Positions 36,401 through 45,400 of a stretch of 64,000 bases of DNA are shown piece after piece (the first letter of the stretch is position 1; every line of letters starts with the position of its first letter). A program made the translations under genes and the position numbers. The notes beneath the pieces are model-generated. The model was given only the letters and a program-made list of their open reading frames with translations, was not told the DNA's origin and did not search any database. Source of the stretch: Fasciolopsis buskii (Eukaryota > Platyhelminthes > Trematoda > Plagiorchiida > Fasciolidae); assembly GCA_008360955.1 (NCBI GenBank), contig LUCM01000114.1, positions 62,001 through 126,000 on the forward strand. The letters are read 5' to 3'.

Positions 36401-39400
36401 CCAGGAAAGCTTATTAAGAAAGCGGTGTATTGCAATAAATGGATGTGGATATCAAATAGAGCCATGAACAGTTTTTGTTACAACTGCAGCTTCCTTTCTG
36501 TACGCCGTTTTGCTGCATTGCCTGAAACAAACATTTGCTCAAGGAATGTCAAAATTCTGAAGCATGGCGCTGTTGGTATCGCTCACTCCTGGAGGGGTAA
36601 TTTTCTTTGCGGTAGTTTTAAAATGCGATTCCGTCTACTCAGAATAATTCAGTAGAAAAGAACCAAGAAGAAACTTTTTTGGAAAACGACGAACTTACTC
36701 TCGTGAATTGTTTTAAGGTGGGATCGGAGATATTTCTTGGTTGTAAAGCTTTTACTGCAACGATCACAGGAATATTCTTTTTCACCTGAAGAATATAAAA
36801 GCGCCTTCGTGTCAGGTTAGCGCAAAAAAGAAGTTTTGTGCTCTTATGCAACCAAACTTCCAAATATTGACTTTCTTTTTTTCCAGCACACGCTAAATGT
36901 GACATTTTCCTATCTGAAAAAATGTTTTCTTTGTCAGCCACTGTCACCAAGGGCCACCTGTTTCATGCCAAGACAAATGTTGCTAATTATCGACGCTACC
37001 AGAAGCTCGTTAAACGATCAGATTTAACATATTCGGGAATAAACAGCCTATTTTTCCGAAAAATGGCATACGTGCCATTTTCACATACTAAATGAAATTG
37101 CACCTTTTGCACAAGGAAAATTTCAAAACATTTTAATAATTTAAACTGTTAGTTTAGTGCACATTAGAGGTTGCATTTCAGGGAAAATATAATCGTTAGG
37201 AAACAAAAGAAAACAATTCCAAAGTTGATTGAATAGTGGATGAATTCCATATTCGTCATTGGGCAACAGTTCCACCGGATCTAATAGGCTGGCAACAGAA
37301 ACCAGGGTAATGTTCAGTAAATCATTCACATGCTAAGCTCATATAATTACTACCATAATCAAGCACAGTGTAATGAATTGAACACTTCTACGTATGAACG
37401 ACGAGGGCGATAAACTGACCGGCCACGGTGGGAGCAAAGGAAAATTTCAAGGAGAAAAGTGGGCATTTCTTTGCCAGAAATAATTTCAGAGGAGTACGAA
37501 ATGTATTAATGTTGTCCATACTTTGCAGCTTTTTGTTTTTATCACGAAACTGACTAAACAGTTTACTGGCAGAATGATTTCACCAGGACATATTATTCAG
37601 TGATAGTACAGAAGTCCGACTCGAAATCGAGCATTTTCACTTACATTAGGTTCTATTCGACAACCATAGGCCGGACTGAGTTGTGACGCGAGCGAAAAAT
37701 GCGACTGAATTTCATGATCTTTTAAATATTCGTGGACCAACGGCGAATTCCTATATGCAACCGTGTTAGTCATATTAAGTGCGTTTCTGATCAACCAGTT
37801 TGCTATGACGTCACACATACATTTATGCATACACATTGGTGCCGCCGATTGTGATGCATTCAAAAATTTCCACTTTTAGTATCCTTAAGGTTTTGGTGCT
37901 TGATAGATGTGAGGAAGCATCAGAAAATACCATGAATTTACCTACACGTTTCCTTTATTATGTCCGTTTGTAGAGAGTAATAGGACCAGACAGACACGGG
38001 CGCGTTTTTGGAAGGGACTGAGCATTCTTCCTATCTTAAACTCTTTAATGATAACGCTCGCTTGTCCATCAAAGACGACTAGGCATGCAATCCAAGGCTG
38101 ACGATAATTATTTGTAAATTGGGGCATTTGGCATTAGCTTAGGTCTAATATTCATAGTCGATTGCGAGATAAAAAATATCCGTTTATGGAGGATCTTGAT
38201 TTACATCAAAGTTGACCCCGCGTCAAGGTCAACAAGGAGCGCTGTGCTAATCGCTTACATTGTTACCGAAACAGTGAAACAGCGAGCAAAAAATAGTAAG
38301 ATCTTTTGGCACCACAAAGCAGTGGAGTGGAAACTGACTTCAGAATCTCTGGCCACTTAATGCTTTGTGTTTAAAAGTTCCCAGCGTTTTTAACTAAACA
38401 CGGTCATCATTACCATCATACTGAATAAAAAACTCCCGGGAACAAGTTTTCATGGAGGAAATCAATCGTATCCAAAATTGCCCGCAAAGTTACCTATATT
38501 TATATTAACATTTCACGATAGAAGTCCTTTGTTCTAATGCTGTAGTAGATTTTTACCGATGGCTTTTACACTGTGGTGTAGATAAATTTGAATGATTAAA
38601 CGTACCAAGCTTCATCATGTACGCAGCATAGATTATTCAGACAATCAAGAGCAGAATGCAATCGTCCTGCGTAATGATGAAAAGCGCTGAACGTCTCAAT
38701 CTAAGGATCCGTTGATTTTGGTTATGAGCGAATGTCATTGGGTGATCTGAAGAACGTACAGAATGAACATTTCTGGAAGGAATTCTCCGACATAATTGTC
38801 ACGCTTTCATATTCCCGTCCAAGCTGTTCTATCTCCCAAGAATAACATTAGAAAATCCTTACCAACAGACCAAATGTAAGTACACTTCTGTTAGGGGAAA
38901 GGTCTTCGCCGGGCTAATGTATATATTTCGTTAATTTAAAAAAAGTAGCCGATATAGAAATATAACTGTGTTCGCGAAATAAGCTCCGTGTTTCACTCCA
39001 CCAGAATTTGGAAAACACGTTTTCCTGAACAGAGTTGTTTCGATTCAGTCCAACGTTTTACAGACAAAAGTACACCTAGGTGGAGGATAAACTTCACATA
39101 GAATCCTACCCAGGAGAGAACCTTGATTCTATCCAAAGTTTGTTTCCTGCGGTGGCGTGATAATTGAAGGGGGTACATAACAAGTGGATGCTCACGTCAA
39201 AATTCAAAAGCCTCGTCATGGTGATACTAGGTGCCACATCGGAATGACCAAAATATTGCTGAACGATAGTGGCGGGCCCAACGGTAACCATTTTTATTAC
39301 TGCTAGACTCCTAGCAATTCGGGTGCCAAACTGCTTTAAATTGCACCTTGGTTAAGGTATACATATGGTTGCCAAAATCAGATATCAACTACGTTCCTAA

Positions 39401-41132
39401 CCAATTTGCCCGCTGGCTAACTCCGAAGAATGCGGTGTAGTATTTAAAAGATTTGCAGTTATCATTGAATAAAATGAATGCAAATCTAAGGATTTGCTTC
39501 ACAATGCTGCTGCCTACTTCAGAGGGAACTGCCGAAATATCACACGTTGGATGAGTGTCAGCAAGAAGTATATACATATATATTTATACATAATTCACAC
39601 ATCCAGATACTACTCACTACTTCTATATATACATATTTGCATTCTGGAGCATTCTGCCCTCGTTCCTAAGGTTTGCTCAGCCCAATTGACAAAGAATTAT
39701 CGGCGAATCACAGTTGTGGTTCTTCTGTGGACTCTTCGGTGAAGAGCTTCCATGCACACTCCTGACGCCAAAAATTCGACATATATGTACATACTATTGA
39801 GACATAATACGTTGAGAAACTTGTTTTCACATTTACCAATCCATAAAGTCTCAATAAACGTAAAATCTCTTTTTTGATTGTGACCGTGGGTTAAGCTCTA
39901 CGAATATCTTTAATAATATAAACGACATTTAGGGTCATCAATGTGCGTCAAATTATGCGCTGGCAGTAAAAGGATGATTCAACTTGGCTCGATTCAAACA
40001 TCCAGTTCCGAATTTGAGGCCTCAATTGCTGCTTAAATATTTTTAAGCAAAAGAGGATTCCATTAGGAGCACGCCAAAATCGGTAAAATGACCAAGCTTC
40101 TTGATTTGGTAATTTATGTAAGGTTTAAAAGTTATGTTTACTTGAAAGCTTCGAGCTTTGAAAGCTGTGCCCATTTTTACATACTCTGAAACGGCGTATA
40201 AACTGTTGCAATGATTCTGGGAGACGGACTGTCGTTGAAAATAAATACAGTTGTTAATATCTCGACAAAAACTCTCCTTCGGTTAATAGGCATCCTGAAA
40301 CTGGAGGACTCGAATTTCAGATCTAGCACTGCTGGACAGCCACATCGTTGGCACGCACCTTATTGGAAAATTCCCGTATTTATTATTAAAGATATATACA
40401 AGTGGGTAAACAAGCTCATTACTTAGTTGCTTAAACCATTTTTGGATTGTTCCACTAACAAGGCGTAACTCCGATCTGCAACTATTTTACTTCGATCCTA
40501 GGATTTACCAGTTCGAATATTAAGGGAAATGTATAGCTAGTGTGACTGAAGTTATGAAGCAAATGTTAACGAGTCGTGATTAGAAAATCTTTGTTCACCT
40601 TCTGAGTCGTAATCAGTACTCGCTGGGTTCGCACTGCTGGTGGTCCGGAACAAATATTCGGCATCTTTGGAATTGATTACTGTGGCTGACTACTCGCAGA
40701 AGTGATAGGATTTCCATCCATTTCGGTGAGGTATTTATCGATAGGGACCCCAAAGATTACCGATTGTTGTATCATCAGTAATTGGAAGGGCAATTTTTTA
40801 TTCACCACTTTGTAAGGCACGTCCCACAACAAATCAATAAATAAACTACACCAATCCATTACATTCCATAATACAATAAACATCATTTGGAAATGAGCGG
40901 GGGCCAAACGGGGAATTCCTCGACAGTGGAAGAACTCGACCGAGGGAAGGTGATACTAAAATGTCAGAAAAATGTCTGTTTGGATGCATCCGGTTAAAAG
41001 GGAACAAGAAAACTTCTGACAGCATTTGATTTTGCTCAGCTGTCCTAGACTATGAATGAAAGACCTTTCAAACACCAGGGTAAGTGTCACTATGAAAAAA
41101 TGCAGAACGCAGGGCGTACCTGCTTGATACAT
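18250..41132 (-). CDS. multi-exon C2H2 zinc-finger gene, probable transcriptional repressor (gene-level model)
   Basis: Gene-level entry; exons are listed separately. Eight single C2H2 fingers, a PLDLS motif exon, a microexon and an acidic exon lie in order on the minus strand with GT-AG borders and compatible phases. Joined as proposed, the coding sequence is 1191 nt with no internal stop. Fingers of this type bind DNA in the nucleus, and PLDLS is the established docking motif for the corepressor CtBP, so a sequence-specific repressor is inferred. Linkers between fingers are of normal length (His-Glu-Gly/Ser/Arg plus a few residues before an aromatic residue and the next Cys), so adjacent exons would give tandem fingers. 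The 5+1 and 3-finger clusters recall PRDM3/EVI1 or ZEB proteins in layout, but the fingers themselves do not match those families to my reading. Finger exons are firm. The 5' end, the microexon and the exact C-terminus are less certain. Confidence 0.8.
18467..18553 (-). CDS. zinc-finger exon 7 (C2H2)
   Basis: An 87-nt exon after CCAACAG and before GTAAGT, phase 1 at both ends. It encodes Phe-Ile-Cys-Ser-Ala-Cys-Gly-Lys-His-Phe, helix Ser-Val-His-Gln-Ala-Leu-Arg-Lys-His, then H-x4-H ending Ile-Gln-His-Glu. It is followed by a 65-nt intron, the shortest firmly supported one in the gene, and then the last finger. Confidence 0.93.
18775..18853 (-). pseudogene. possible decayed zinc-finger exon
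   Basis: Between finger exons 6 and 7 lies a 79-nt stretch with an AAACAG acceptor and a GTAGTC donor. One frame gives Arg-Phe-Leu-Arg-Pro-Glu-Arg-Gly-Phe-Ser-Lys-Arg-Ser, which follows the spacing of a finger start with both Cys replaced; another gives Phe-Cys-Asp-Gln-Ser-Gly-Asp-Phe with the second Cys replaced. No frame has all four ligands, and it is 8 nt shorter than the 87-nt cassette, so including it would break the frame. It could be a dead duplicate of a finger exon, or chance. Confidence 0.33.
19093..19179 (-). CDS. zinc-finger exon 6 (C2H2)
   Basis: An 87-nt exon after AATTTAG and before GTGAGT, phase 1 at both ends. It encodes Tyr-Gly-Cys-Thr-Tyr-Cys-Glu-Lys-Ser-Phe, helix Ala-Ser-Lys-Glu-Tyr-Val-Arg-Leu-His, then H-x4-H ending Val-His-Glu. 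Val replaces the core Leu. An additional Cys sits four residues before the first zinc Cys. It is the first finger of the C-terminal cluster. Confidence 0.92.
20629..20706 (-). CDS. acidic linker exon
   Basis: A 78-nt exon after a TTTACAG acceptor and before GTAAGA, phase 1 at both ends. It encodes Arg-Gly-Pro-Gly-Ser-Thr-Ile-Val followed by an acidic run (Asp-Asp-Lys-Leu-Asp-Asp-Asp-Glu-Glu-Tyr) and Asn-Gln-Asn-Lys-Asp-Asn-Arg. It lies between the PLDLS exon and the C-terminal fingers and probably forms a flexible charged linker. The junction with the next exon makes Ala. The exon is symmetric, so skipping it would keep the frame. Confidence 0.72.
20707..23924. other. intron of the zinc-finger gene
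   Basis: About 3.2 kb between the microexon and the acidic exon. It contains a tRNA-like locus at 22.54-22.60 kb and otherwise nothing recognisable. Confidence 0.6.
22538..22603 (-). repeat. tRNA-like locus (possible SINE head)
   Basis: On the minus strand GATGGTCACGCGATC (box-A-like) is followed by GGGTTTGAATCATC (box-B-like) at 22541-22554. It is degenerate and lies in the intron after the microexon. Confidence 0.3.
23925..23961 (-). CDS. 37-nt Ser-rich microexon (candidate)
   Basis: A good polypyrimidine tract (TGTCTCTTTTAG) precedes it and a strong GTAAGT donor follows. Read in phase 0 it gives 12 codons (Ser-Val-Gln-Gln-Ser-Ser-Ala-Glu-Val-Ser-Ser-Thr) plus one base, so it enters in phase 0 and leaves in phase 1. 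That is exactly the phase change needed between the PLDLS exon and the acidic exon. There is no motif inside it. It is supported only by splice signals and phase. Confidence 0.55.
23962..26706. other. intron of the zinc-finger gene
   Basis: About 2.7 kb between the PLDLS exon and the microexon; AT-rich, with no finger or other exon recognised. Confidence 0.6.
26707..26921 (-). CDS. linker exon with PLDLS (CtBP-binding) motif
   Basis: A 215-nt exon after TTGATCAG, open for 71 codons, ending before GTGAGC. It enters in phase 1, consistent with finger exon 5, and leaves in phase 0. It is rich in Pro, Ser, Glu and Lys, as expected for a disordered linker. Residues 43-52 of the exon read Glu-Gln-Pro-Leu-Asp-Leu-Ser-Ile-Arg-Lys; Pro-Leu-Asp-Leu-Ser (26773-26787) matches the PxDLS motif through which many repressors recruit CtBP. 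If the donor is not used, the frame continues 13 codons to a TAA at 26665-26667, giving a short form with only five fingers. That the reading frame is real is supported by exact phase fit on the 5' side and by the motif. Confidence 0.78.
26773..26787 (-). other. PLDLS corepressor-docking motif
   Basis: Five codons read Pro-Leu-Asp-Leu-Ser in the frame fixed by the upstream finger exon. PLDLS is the canonical CtBP recruitment motif in animal repressors. The following Ile-Arg-Lys adds the basic residues often seen after it. Function is inferred from the motif alone. Confidence 0.65.
27379..27465 (-). CDS. zinc-finger exon 5 (C2H2)
   Basis: An 87-nt exon after TTTACAG and before GTGAGT, phase 1 at both ends. 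It encodes Tyr-Ala-Cys-Val-Ala-Cys-Gln-Glu-Asn-Phe, helix Ser-Thr-Lys-Ser-Ala-Leu-Met-Asn-His, and H-x4-H ending Ser-Ile-His-Gly. It is the last finger of the first cluster. Its final base joins the PLDLS exon to make Gly. Confidence 0.93.
27593..27679 (-). CDS. zinc-finger exon 4 (C2H2)
   Basis: An 87-nt exon after TTTTCAG and before GTACGA, phase 1 at both ends. It encodes Phe-Pro-Cys-Thr-Ile-Cys-Asp-Lys-Gly-Phe, then C-x12-H-x4-H ending Leu-Val-His-Cys. Odd points: Arg stands where the helix core Leu is normal, two His are adjacent at the first ligand position, and Cys replaces Glu after the last His. All four ligands are present. The donor GTACGA is weaker than those of the other fingers. 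Only a 127-nt intron separates it from the next finger, so these two exons are an adjacent pair. Confidence 0.9.
27680..30690. other. intron of the zinc-finger gene
   Basis: AT-rich, about 3.0 kb, between finger exons 3 and 4. I looked for further single-finger exons on both strands and saw none. Confidence 0.7.
30691..30777 (-). CDS. zinc-finger exon 3 (C2H2)
   Basis: An 87-nt exon after CTTTCAG and before GTAAGT, phase 1 at both ends. It encodes Val-Phe-Cys-Ser-Ile-Cys-Gly-Lys-Gly-Phe followed by a helix (Ile-Asn-Arg-Cys-Arg-Leu-Lys-Lys-His) and H-x4-H, ending Val-His-Glu. There are two additional Cys residues in the helix region that are not zinc ligands by position. The junction with the next exon gives Arg instead of the more usual Gly. 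Confidence 0.93.
30778..33904. other. intron of the zinc-finger gene
   Basis: About 3.1 kb between finger exons 2 and 3, with a tRNA-like locus near its 5' end in transcript order. The 124-codon ORF at 32521-32895 on the minus strand has no recognisable domain. Confidence 0.65.
33340..33415 (+). repeat. tRNA-like locus (possible SINE head)
   Basis: A perfect box B (GGTTCGAATCC at 33392-33402) follows about 40 nt after a weak box-A-like stretch (GGTGGTCAGGTCC). No complete tRNA cloverleaf is evident, so a tRNA-derived SINE head or tRNA pseudogene is more likely than a functional tRNA. It lies in the intron just upstream of finger exon 3 and is oriented opposite to the gene. Confidence 0.4.
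33905..33991 (-). CDS. zinc-finger exon 2 (C2H2)
   Basis: An 87-nt exon with acceptor TTTCCAG and donor GTGAGG, phase 1 in and out. It encodes one C-x2-C-x12-H-x4-H finger (Phe-Ile-Cys-Pro-Leu-Cys-Gly-Lys), ending Thr-Ile-His-Glu. The usual core Phe after Cys-Gly-Lys-x is Leu here, a tolerated hydrophobic swap. The helix reads Ala-Arg-Glu-Lys-Gly-Leu-Asn-Gln-His. Introns of about 2.7 and 3.1 kb flank it. Confidence 0.93.
33992..36698. other. intron of the zinc-finger gene
   Basis: About 2.7 kb between finger exons 1 and 2. It holds the unassigned ORF at 35124-35408 and a weak tRNA-like stretch near 34575-34655 on the minus strand. Confidence 0.65.
35124..35408 (-). other. unassigned protein-like ORF in an intron
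   Basis: Ninety-four codons plus TAA on the minus strand, beginning right after a CTAG that could be an acceptor. The residues (Ala-Gln-His-Ala-Leu-Asp-Ser-Gln-Leu-Gln and a Ser-rich middle) are balanced like protein. No family is recognised and its phase does not match the flanking finger exons. It might be an alternative terminal exon or chance. Confidence 0.2.
36699..36785 (-). CDS. zinc-finger exon 1 (C2H2)
   Basis: An 87-nt exon bounded by a TTCAG acceptor and a GTAAGT donor, phase 1 at both ends. It encodes one finger: Gly-Glu-Lys-Glu-Tyr-Ser then C-x2-C-x12-H-x4-H, with Phe and Leu at the usual core positions (Ser-Lys-Ser-Phe, Tyr-Leu-Arg) and His-Glu after the second His. The helix region reads Thr-Thr-Lys-Lys-Tyr-Leu-Arg-Ser-His. 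It is the first finger found in transcript order. The junction with the next exon makes a Ser codon. The same bases in other frames give unrelated ORFs and are ignored. Confidence 0.93.
37645..37911 (-). other. candidate exon with strong donor, not placed in the gene model
   Basis: A minus-strand open frame contains several Met codons (for example in Pro-Met-Cys-Met-His) and ends in Ile-Glu-Pro-Asn directly at a GTAAGTG donor. Only this frame is open at the donor, and it leaves in phase 0, whereas finger exon 1 needs phase 1. It could be an alternative first exon joined through an unseen small exon, or chance. The upstream limit is not defined. Confidence 0.22.
39560..39640 (+). repeat. AT/TA-rich low-complexity tract
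   Basis: Repeated TATATACATATATAT-like runs around a short non-repetitive centre, in the intron between the Ser/Thr-rich exon (40599) and finger exon 1. Confidence 0.5.
40599..40685 (-). CDS. Ser/Thr/Asp-rich coding exon upstream of the fingers
   Basis: Starts after a CAG acceptor and ends before GTGAAC. It is open in phase 1 on both sides and encodes a polar segment ending Asp-Tyr-Asp-Ser-Glu. The last base joins the first finger exon to give Gly-Glu-Lys, a normal finger lead-in. The length is 87 nt, the same as the finger exons, though there is no finger in it. A TAG lies in this frame 5 nt upstream of the acceptor site, so the exon cannot extend further. The sequence just upstream (40688-40760) is open in a different frame and also looks protein-like, so a frame shift or another exon arrangement is possible here. 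Confidence 0.45.
41120..41132 (-). CDS. possible first coding exon (Met-Tyr-Gln-Ala)
   Basis: A minus-strand ATG at 41130-41132 is followed by three codons and one extra base, then a GTACGC donor. The end is phase 1, which fits the acceptor of the next proposed exon at 40685 and would create an Ala codon at the junction. No promoter element is recognisable upstream. The exon is so short that chance is a real possibility. The true start could lie in another upstream exon, for example the candidate ending at 37645. Confidence 0.3.
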
Positions 41133-42344
41133 GTCGATAAAATTAACCTTTTGCTAACTGCTTGTAAGAGATCACTTTGATAGAACGACAGAAAAAATTG
41201 TACCAACAAATCCGTAAAGCTGTTCGTTTTCAGCTGCCAATGTTAGCTGCTAACCGCTATAAATCATTGTAATTTCTCCGGTACAGTTCACCGAGTGCAT
41301 TATTTTCAGCGAAAAACGGAAACGTCAAATCAGATTGCATGCTTCCCGTCAGTTTTGCTTTAGTTCGAGTGCAATTCGAACTTAATTAGATGTTTTCACT
41401 ACAGAAAACCATCAGCGTCCGAGCAGCAAACACTTGCGAGCAAAGTTTCGGCTCATTATTCGCCAAAATTCTCCCTTATTAGTTACTTGATTTGGGTCCA
41501 ATTGTAAAGTACCTAAGGGAATCGTATATTGGTGAAGTTGCATACATTGCTTTACATTAATTAAAAAAATAAGTTAGCTTCCGTGTCATACGGCGCGAAA
41601 CATTTTTGGTTAACTTACTGGAATCTGGGAGTCGGGATACCGATCAAGATCGTGACCTTCGTGGAATTTCTACGAAATCAGTCACTGTAATCTCACTACA
41701 TTAACCAAAGTGAACAAAAAACGTAAGTAATGCTCAAAGCTATTGTTAATGGTTTGATATGCTGGTTGTTTCAATGGTTTTTGAATAATGCAACGTGATC
41801 ATTCATGCAGCCTTTTTTTGGAAATTCTACAACACAATCCGTCAGACTTAAAAACGCCTTTTTCTCCCGCCCTATAAGTCCATCTTGTAAGGAACGGCAG
41901 CAGTGACACTTTGTGCTTAGACAAGAAATATGATCGCCTAGTCCTTACTCTTAGTTCAATCGCATCCGAGTTGCAACTAATCATACTTCAATGGCTCTGC
42001 GGATGAATCATGAATTTTCCTAAAGTTGCAAGACTGAAGTTTCATATCCGTGTCTAAACACGTTTATCCTCCCTGAATTACTAAGACTTTGCTTCGTAAG
42101 ACACAATAGGTAACACTTGAAAAGTGTCACAAATTCTATGGAACTTTCTGATCAAAAAGCGCCGAAACGTTCTCCGCAAACTATGTGCTGAACCCAATTA
42201 TTTTCATTTTCCTACTGACCCACTTTCGACAAACAGTGAGGTTTTGTGCGTTTATTTGTGCTTTAGTCTCGTATTTTTGATTAAATCAGTCACTTGTCGT
42301 TCTGTACTGTCATCTTTTCAATTACATTCTAAAATCTACCGGTG

Positions 42345-42410
42345 ACCGGTCTTGGTCTAACAGCCAAAATCATGGAGCTTCAAAATGAAAGTTGCCAGTT
42401 CGAATCCTTT
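42345..42410 (+). repeat. tRNA-like locus (possible SINE head)
   Basis: CTTGGTCTAACAGCC followed by CAGTTCGAATCC (42396-42407). The box-B part is close to consensus and the box-A part is weak. Confidence 0.28.
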
Positions 42411-45400
42411 TACTGTCCGTTAACTTTCCAATTTTGTAGTCTCCTCTTCTTGAAACCGAAGCACACAATCGATTCAGAAATGAAGAAAGTAGACATGATA
42501 AAAAACATAAACCGTTTAATCCTATTCTTATTTCGTATCTTCTCAGCCCCTGTTCAACATACCTCAACCCTGAAACAGATTTGGCAACTACTGATATGCG
42601 TTATGGTTTTGCAGATCGCGTGCAATAACTTCCGCAGCGGGATGTAAAAAGCAAATGGGTCGAGTTGCACTTGTGAATTATCAGAACAAATGTTTGTAGG
42701 CTAAATTCAGAAATGGTAAATCTCTACGAGAAAGTATTGAAGCGTAAAGGTATATTTAGAGGGGATAAACTAATATGGAAGCCTTCAGGACTGAGTCAGA
42801 ATGATAGACTCAAGTTCTTGTAGATTGTCAGTAGTATGAGGTTGTTAGTATTGTTCATTATGCAGGCGACTTTGGCGAGTAGTTGGAAAGTTTACTTCCA
42901 TTAATTTATTATGACAGATTCGGGAACCTGGATGGTTGATTTGCCGATGAAACAGATGTGCGCCTTATGCTTTGTCTATGCCACGAACGAAGCAATAGCG
43001 ATGCCTAGTCAGCTTCTTCACTGGTGATTGCAATCTTTTACTACTCATATTAACCCAGTAGCCAAGCTCTGTAGGCCGCTTGCCAAATCTCCCCTCAGAA
43101 GACTGCGCTAGAACAGCTGAATGAACAGTCCATGATGGGATAAGGGTGTTTGTTAAACCATATATGTTCGGATAGCAAAGTTAGTTTGTTGCACATTTGG
43201 ATTCAACTTCGGACGCGACTGATCAGGACTAAGGACGAGTTCTAACACAAAGTGGGAAAAACAGACCTACCTTTACGGTACTTTTCATTAGAAAGATGCA
43301 AAAGTGATTCCTCGATTTTGAAAGTTTGGTTTGAGGTTGATCTAGTCAATTCCTACATAATTCACATTTTTATATTATCTGAAAGGTATTTGATTGCAAT
43401 TACTATTGCAATAATTAGAGCCAGTGAGAGAATAACGGCTAACGAAGAACAAACGAAAAACAGCTGGAAATGACGGGTTGTACAAAAGTGTCTGAATTAT
43501 GTGATGGAAACTGAAATGCGGGGAAGTTCACTTTGTGTATCCCATACGTGGTCCAAACACGTCGCAATCTGAATGTGCCGGTGGCCATTGCCGAGCTGCA
43601 TCTTACCCTTACGATCGTTTGTCCCTCTGAGTGACTATTCCCTGGCGACCTGTTTGTCTCCCATGCTGTCTATTGAGAAAACACGAGAGTGTGATCATGA
43701 AACCGACAGAATCGGCGGAGTCTACATAATTTAACTGAAAAATTCCCAGGGTGCAAGCAAAATTCACCCATCTTTTAGTGTGCTAAGCATTATCTTGCAT
43801 TTGCTAATAAAAAAGCTTGAACGCTTCCTTTGATTGAAAAGACAAAATGAAACAATTAGCAACAGCACAAATGAAAACGATTGAAAACTCTAAGCACAAA
43901 TTCAGTCCCTCTTTCAATAAGACAATGAAGGTTAGTTTTTAACGGTCAGCTCGTCAGCAGTGCTCTGACTTGAAACACAATATTCATGATCAATATGACT
44001 GAATGGGTAGCATTAGGGTATTTCGATTCTGAACGTCCCGAGTCAAAATCAAACTGCCCTTGATCACCGTTCCTCACAGTGGCCAATACTAATAAATTTG
44101 GTTTCCTTACCAGGCTGCGGCTGTCGGTGATAAATTGGCACAGTTGAACTTTCCTTCTTGTTGTGACAGGTGTAGACGCGTACACACGCGCAAACATACA
44201 CAAGCATGCACAAACATATGTGCACGAAGACGAGGTCACCCGGATAATTTTGTAATCAGTGCATATCCACAGAACCCCACACTTAATTCAAAAAGGTTAT
44301 TTATAACTTGCATGTCACGACGCCTATTACGCGGACTGTATGTTGGCTTTCGTTTGACGCCTGTTGATGGAATCCACTTCAATTCGATTCTTCGACGCTG
44401 TAAACCCTGTCCGACGAACTGCTAGACTTCGTTACCAGTAAACAAATTTCATTCTGGCTTAGTTGCCTGATCAATTTGTACTTCCGAGAAGTCAAGATTT
44501 TCCGTATGGAGGACTCATCATTTCGTTTCCATGTCGTTGGTGCATTTTGGTGAAGGTGAAATAACCGTAAACATTGTAATGCCTTTATTTAATTCAGCAG
44601 AACAGAAAAATAACCAATTTGGCCGCAAGTCAAGATTTCGTCTTACTCTTGGTAACTGCTTTACATAAAACAAACTCACTTTCCGTGTTTTGAGTTAGCA
44701 TGAGGAGAAAGATGTTATTCAGTGAGGCAAAACGCAATTTCTTGCTAGGTCTAAAAAGAGTGAACTCTACTGGGAGAAATCAGTTCAGACAAAAAATACC
44801 TAAAATGTTTAAGTGATCTTTGACAAATGTTCCCCATATTTCTCGAATAGCTTTTTACGAATAGTCATCGTCAACAGAAAATGGCCACTTTCGGTGATTT
44901 TATTTCGCGTTAAGTATTACCAAAGAACTGCTATAAACTATGTTGAAGGATAGAACATTTTCACGTAAACATTATTCGGGTTTATATGGATCGGACTCAG
45001 TGCAAACAAATGAATGGTGAACCAACGGCTAGTCTTCTGGATCCCCATAAAGCCAGCATGTTCATGTTGACGTAAGAGAGGAAAATCGAAAGTAAATTGC
45101 TCTGGGGCATTTCACACAAACAGCATTTGGGTGCCTAAGATTTTTGGCGGAGAGCAACGTCACAATACTGTTCTGCTTGCCAAATTAGCCGCTTCTCTCC
45201 GGTGTTTTGAAAATCAGAAAGATCAGTGACCGAATATTTTAGATATTACTATGAGAATGAAGGTTAAAGGATTTTCTGATCACGATCTAAGATGTTCAAA
45301 CTTTCATGAAAGTGAGAATCTTCTACACTGAGCCATAAATATCTGTTTAATGGGTGCTCTAAATCCGGTGCGGGGATTTATTCGACACAAATTTGAATGA

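Larger units (their letters stand above)
36786..40598. other. intron of the zinc-finger gene (model dependent)
   Basis: About 3.8 kb between the Ser/Thr-rich exon and finger exon 1, with an AT-rich tract at 39.6 kb and the unplaced candidate exon ending at 37645. No further finger is seen. Confidence 0.5.

Noticed and set aside
18250..41132. Assigning the zinc-finger gene to EVI1/PRDM16, ZEB or hamlet
   Set aside because: Only the layout is similar; finger sequences, finger numbers and missing SET/homeodomain do not support a name.
41640..41680. Minus-strand His-Glu-Gly-like end similar to finger exon ends
   Set aside because: It is followed by GTCACG, not a usable donor, and no Cys pair lies at the right distance.
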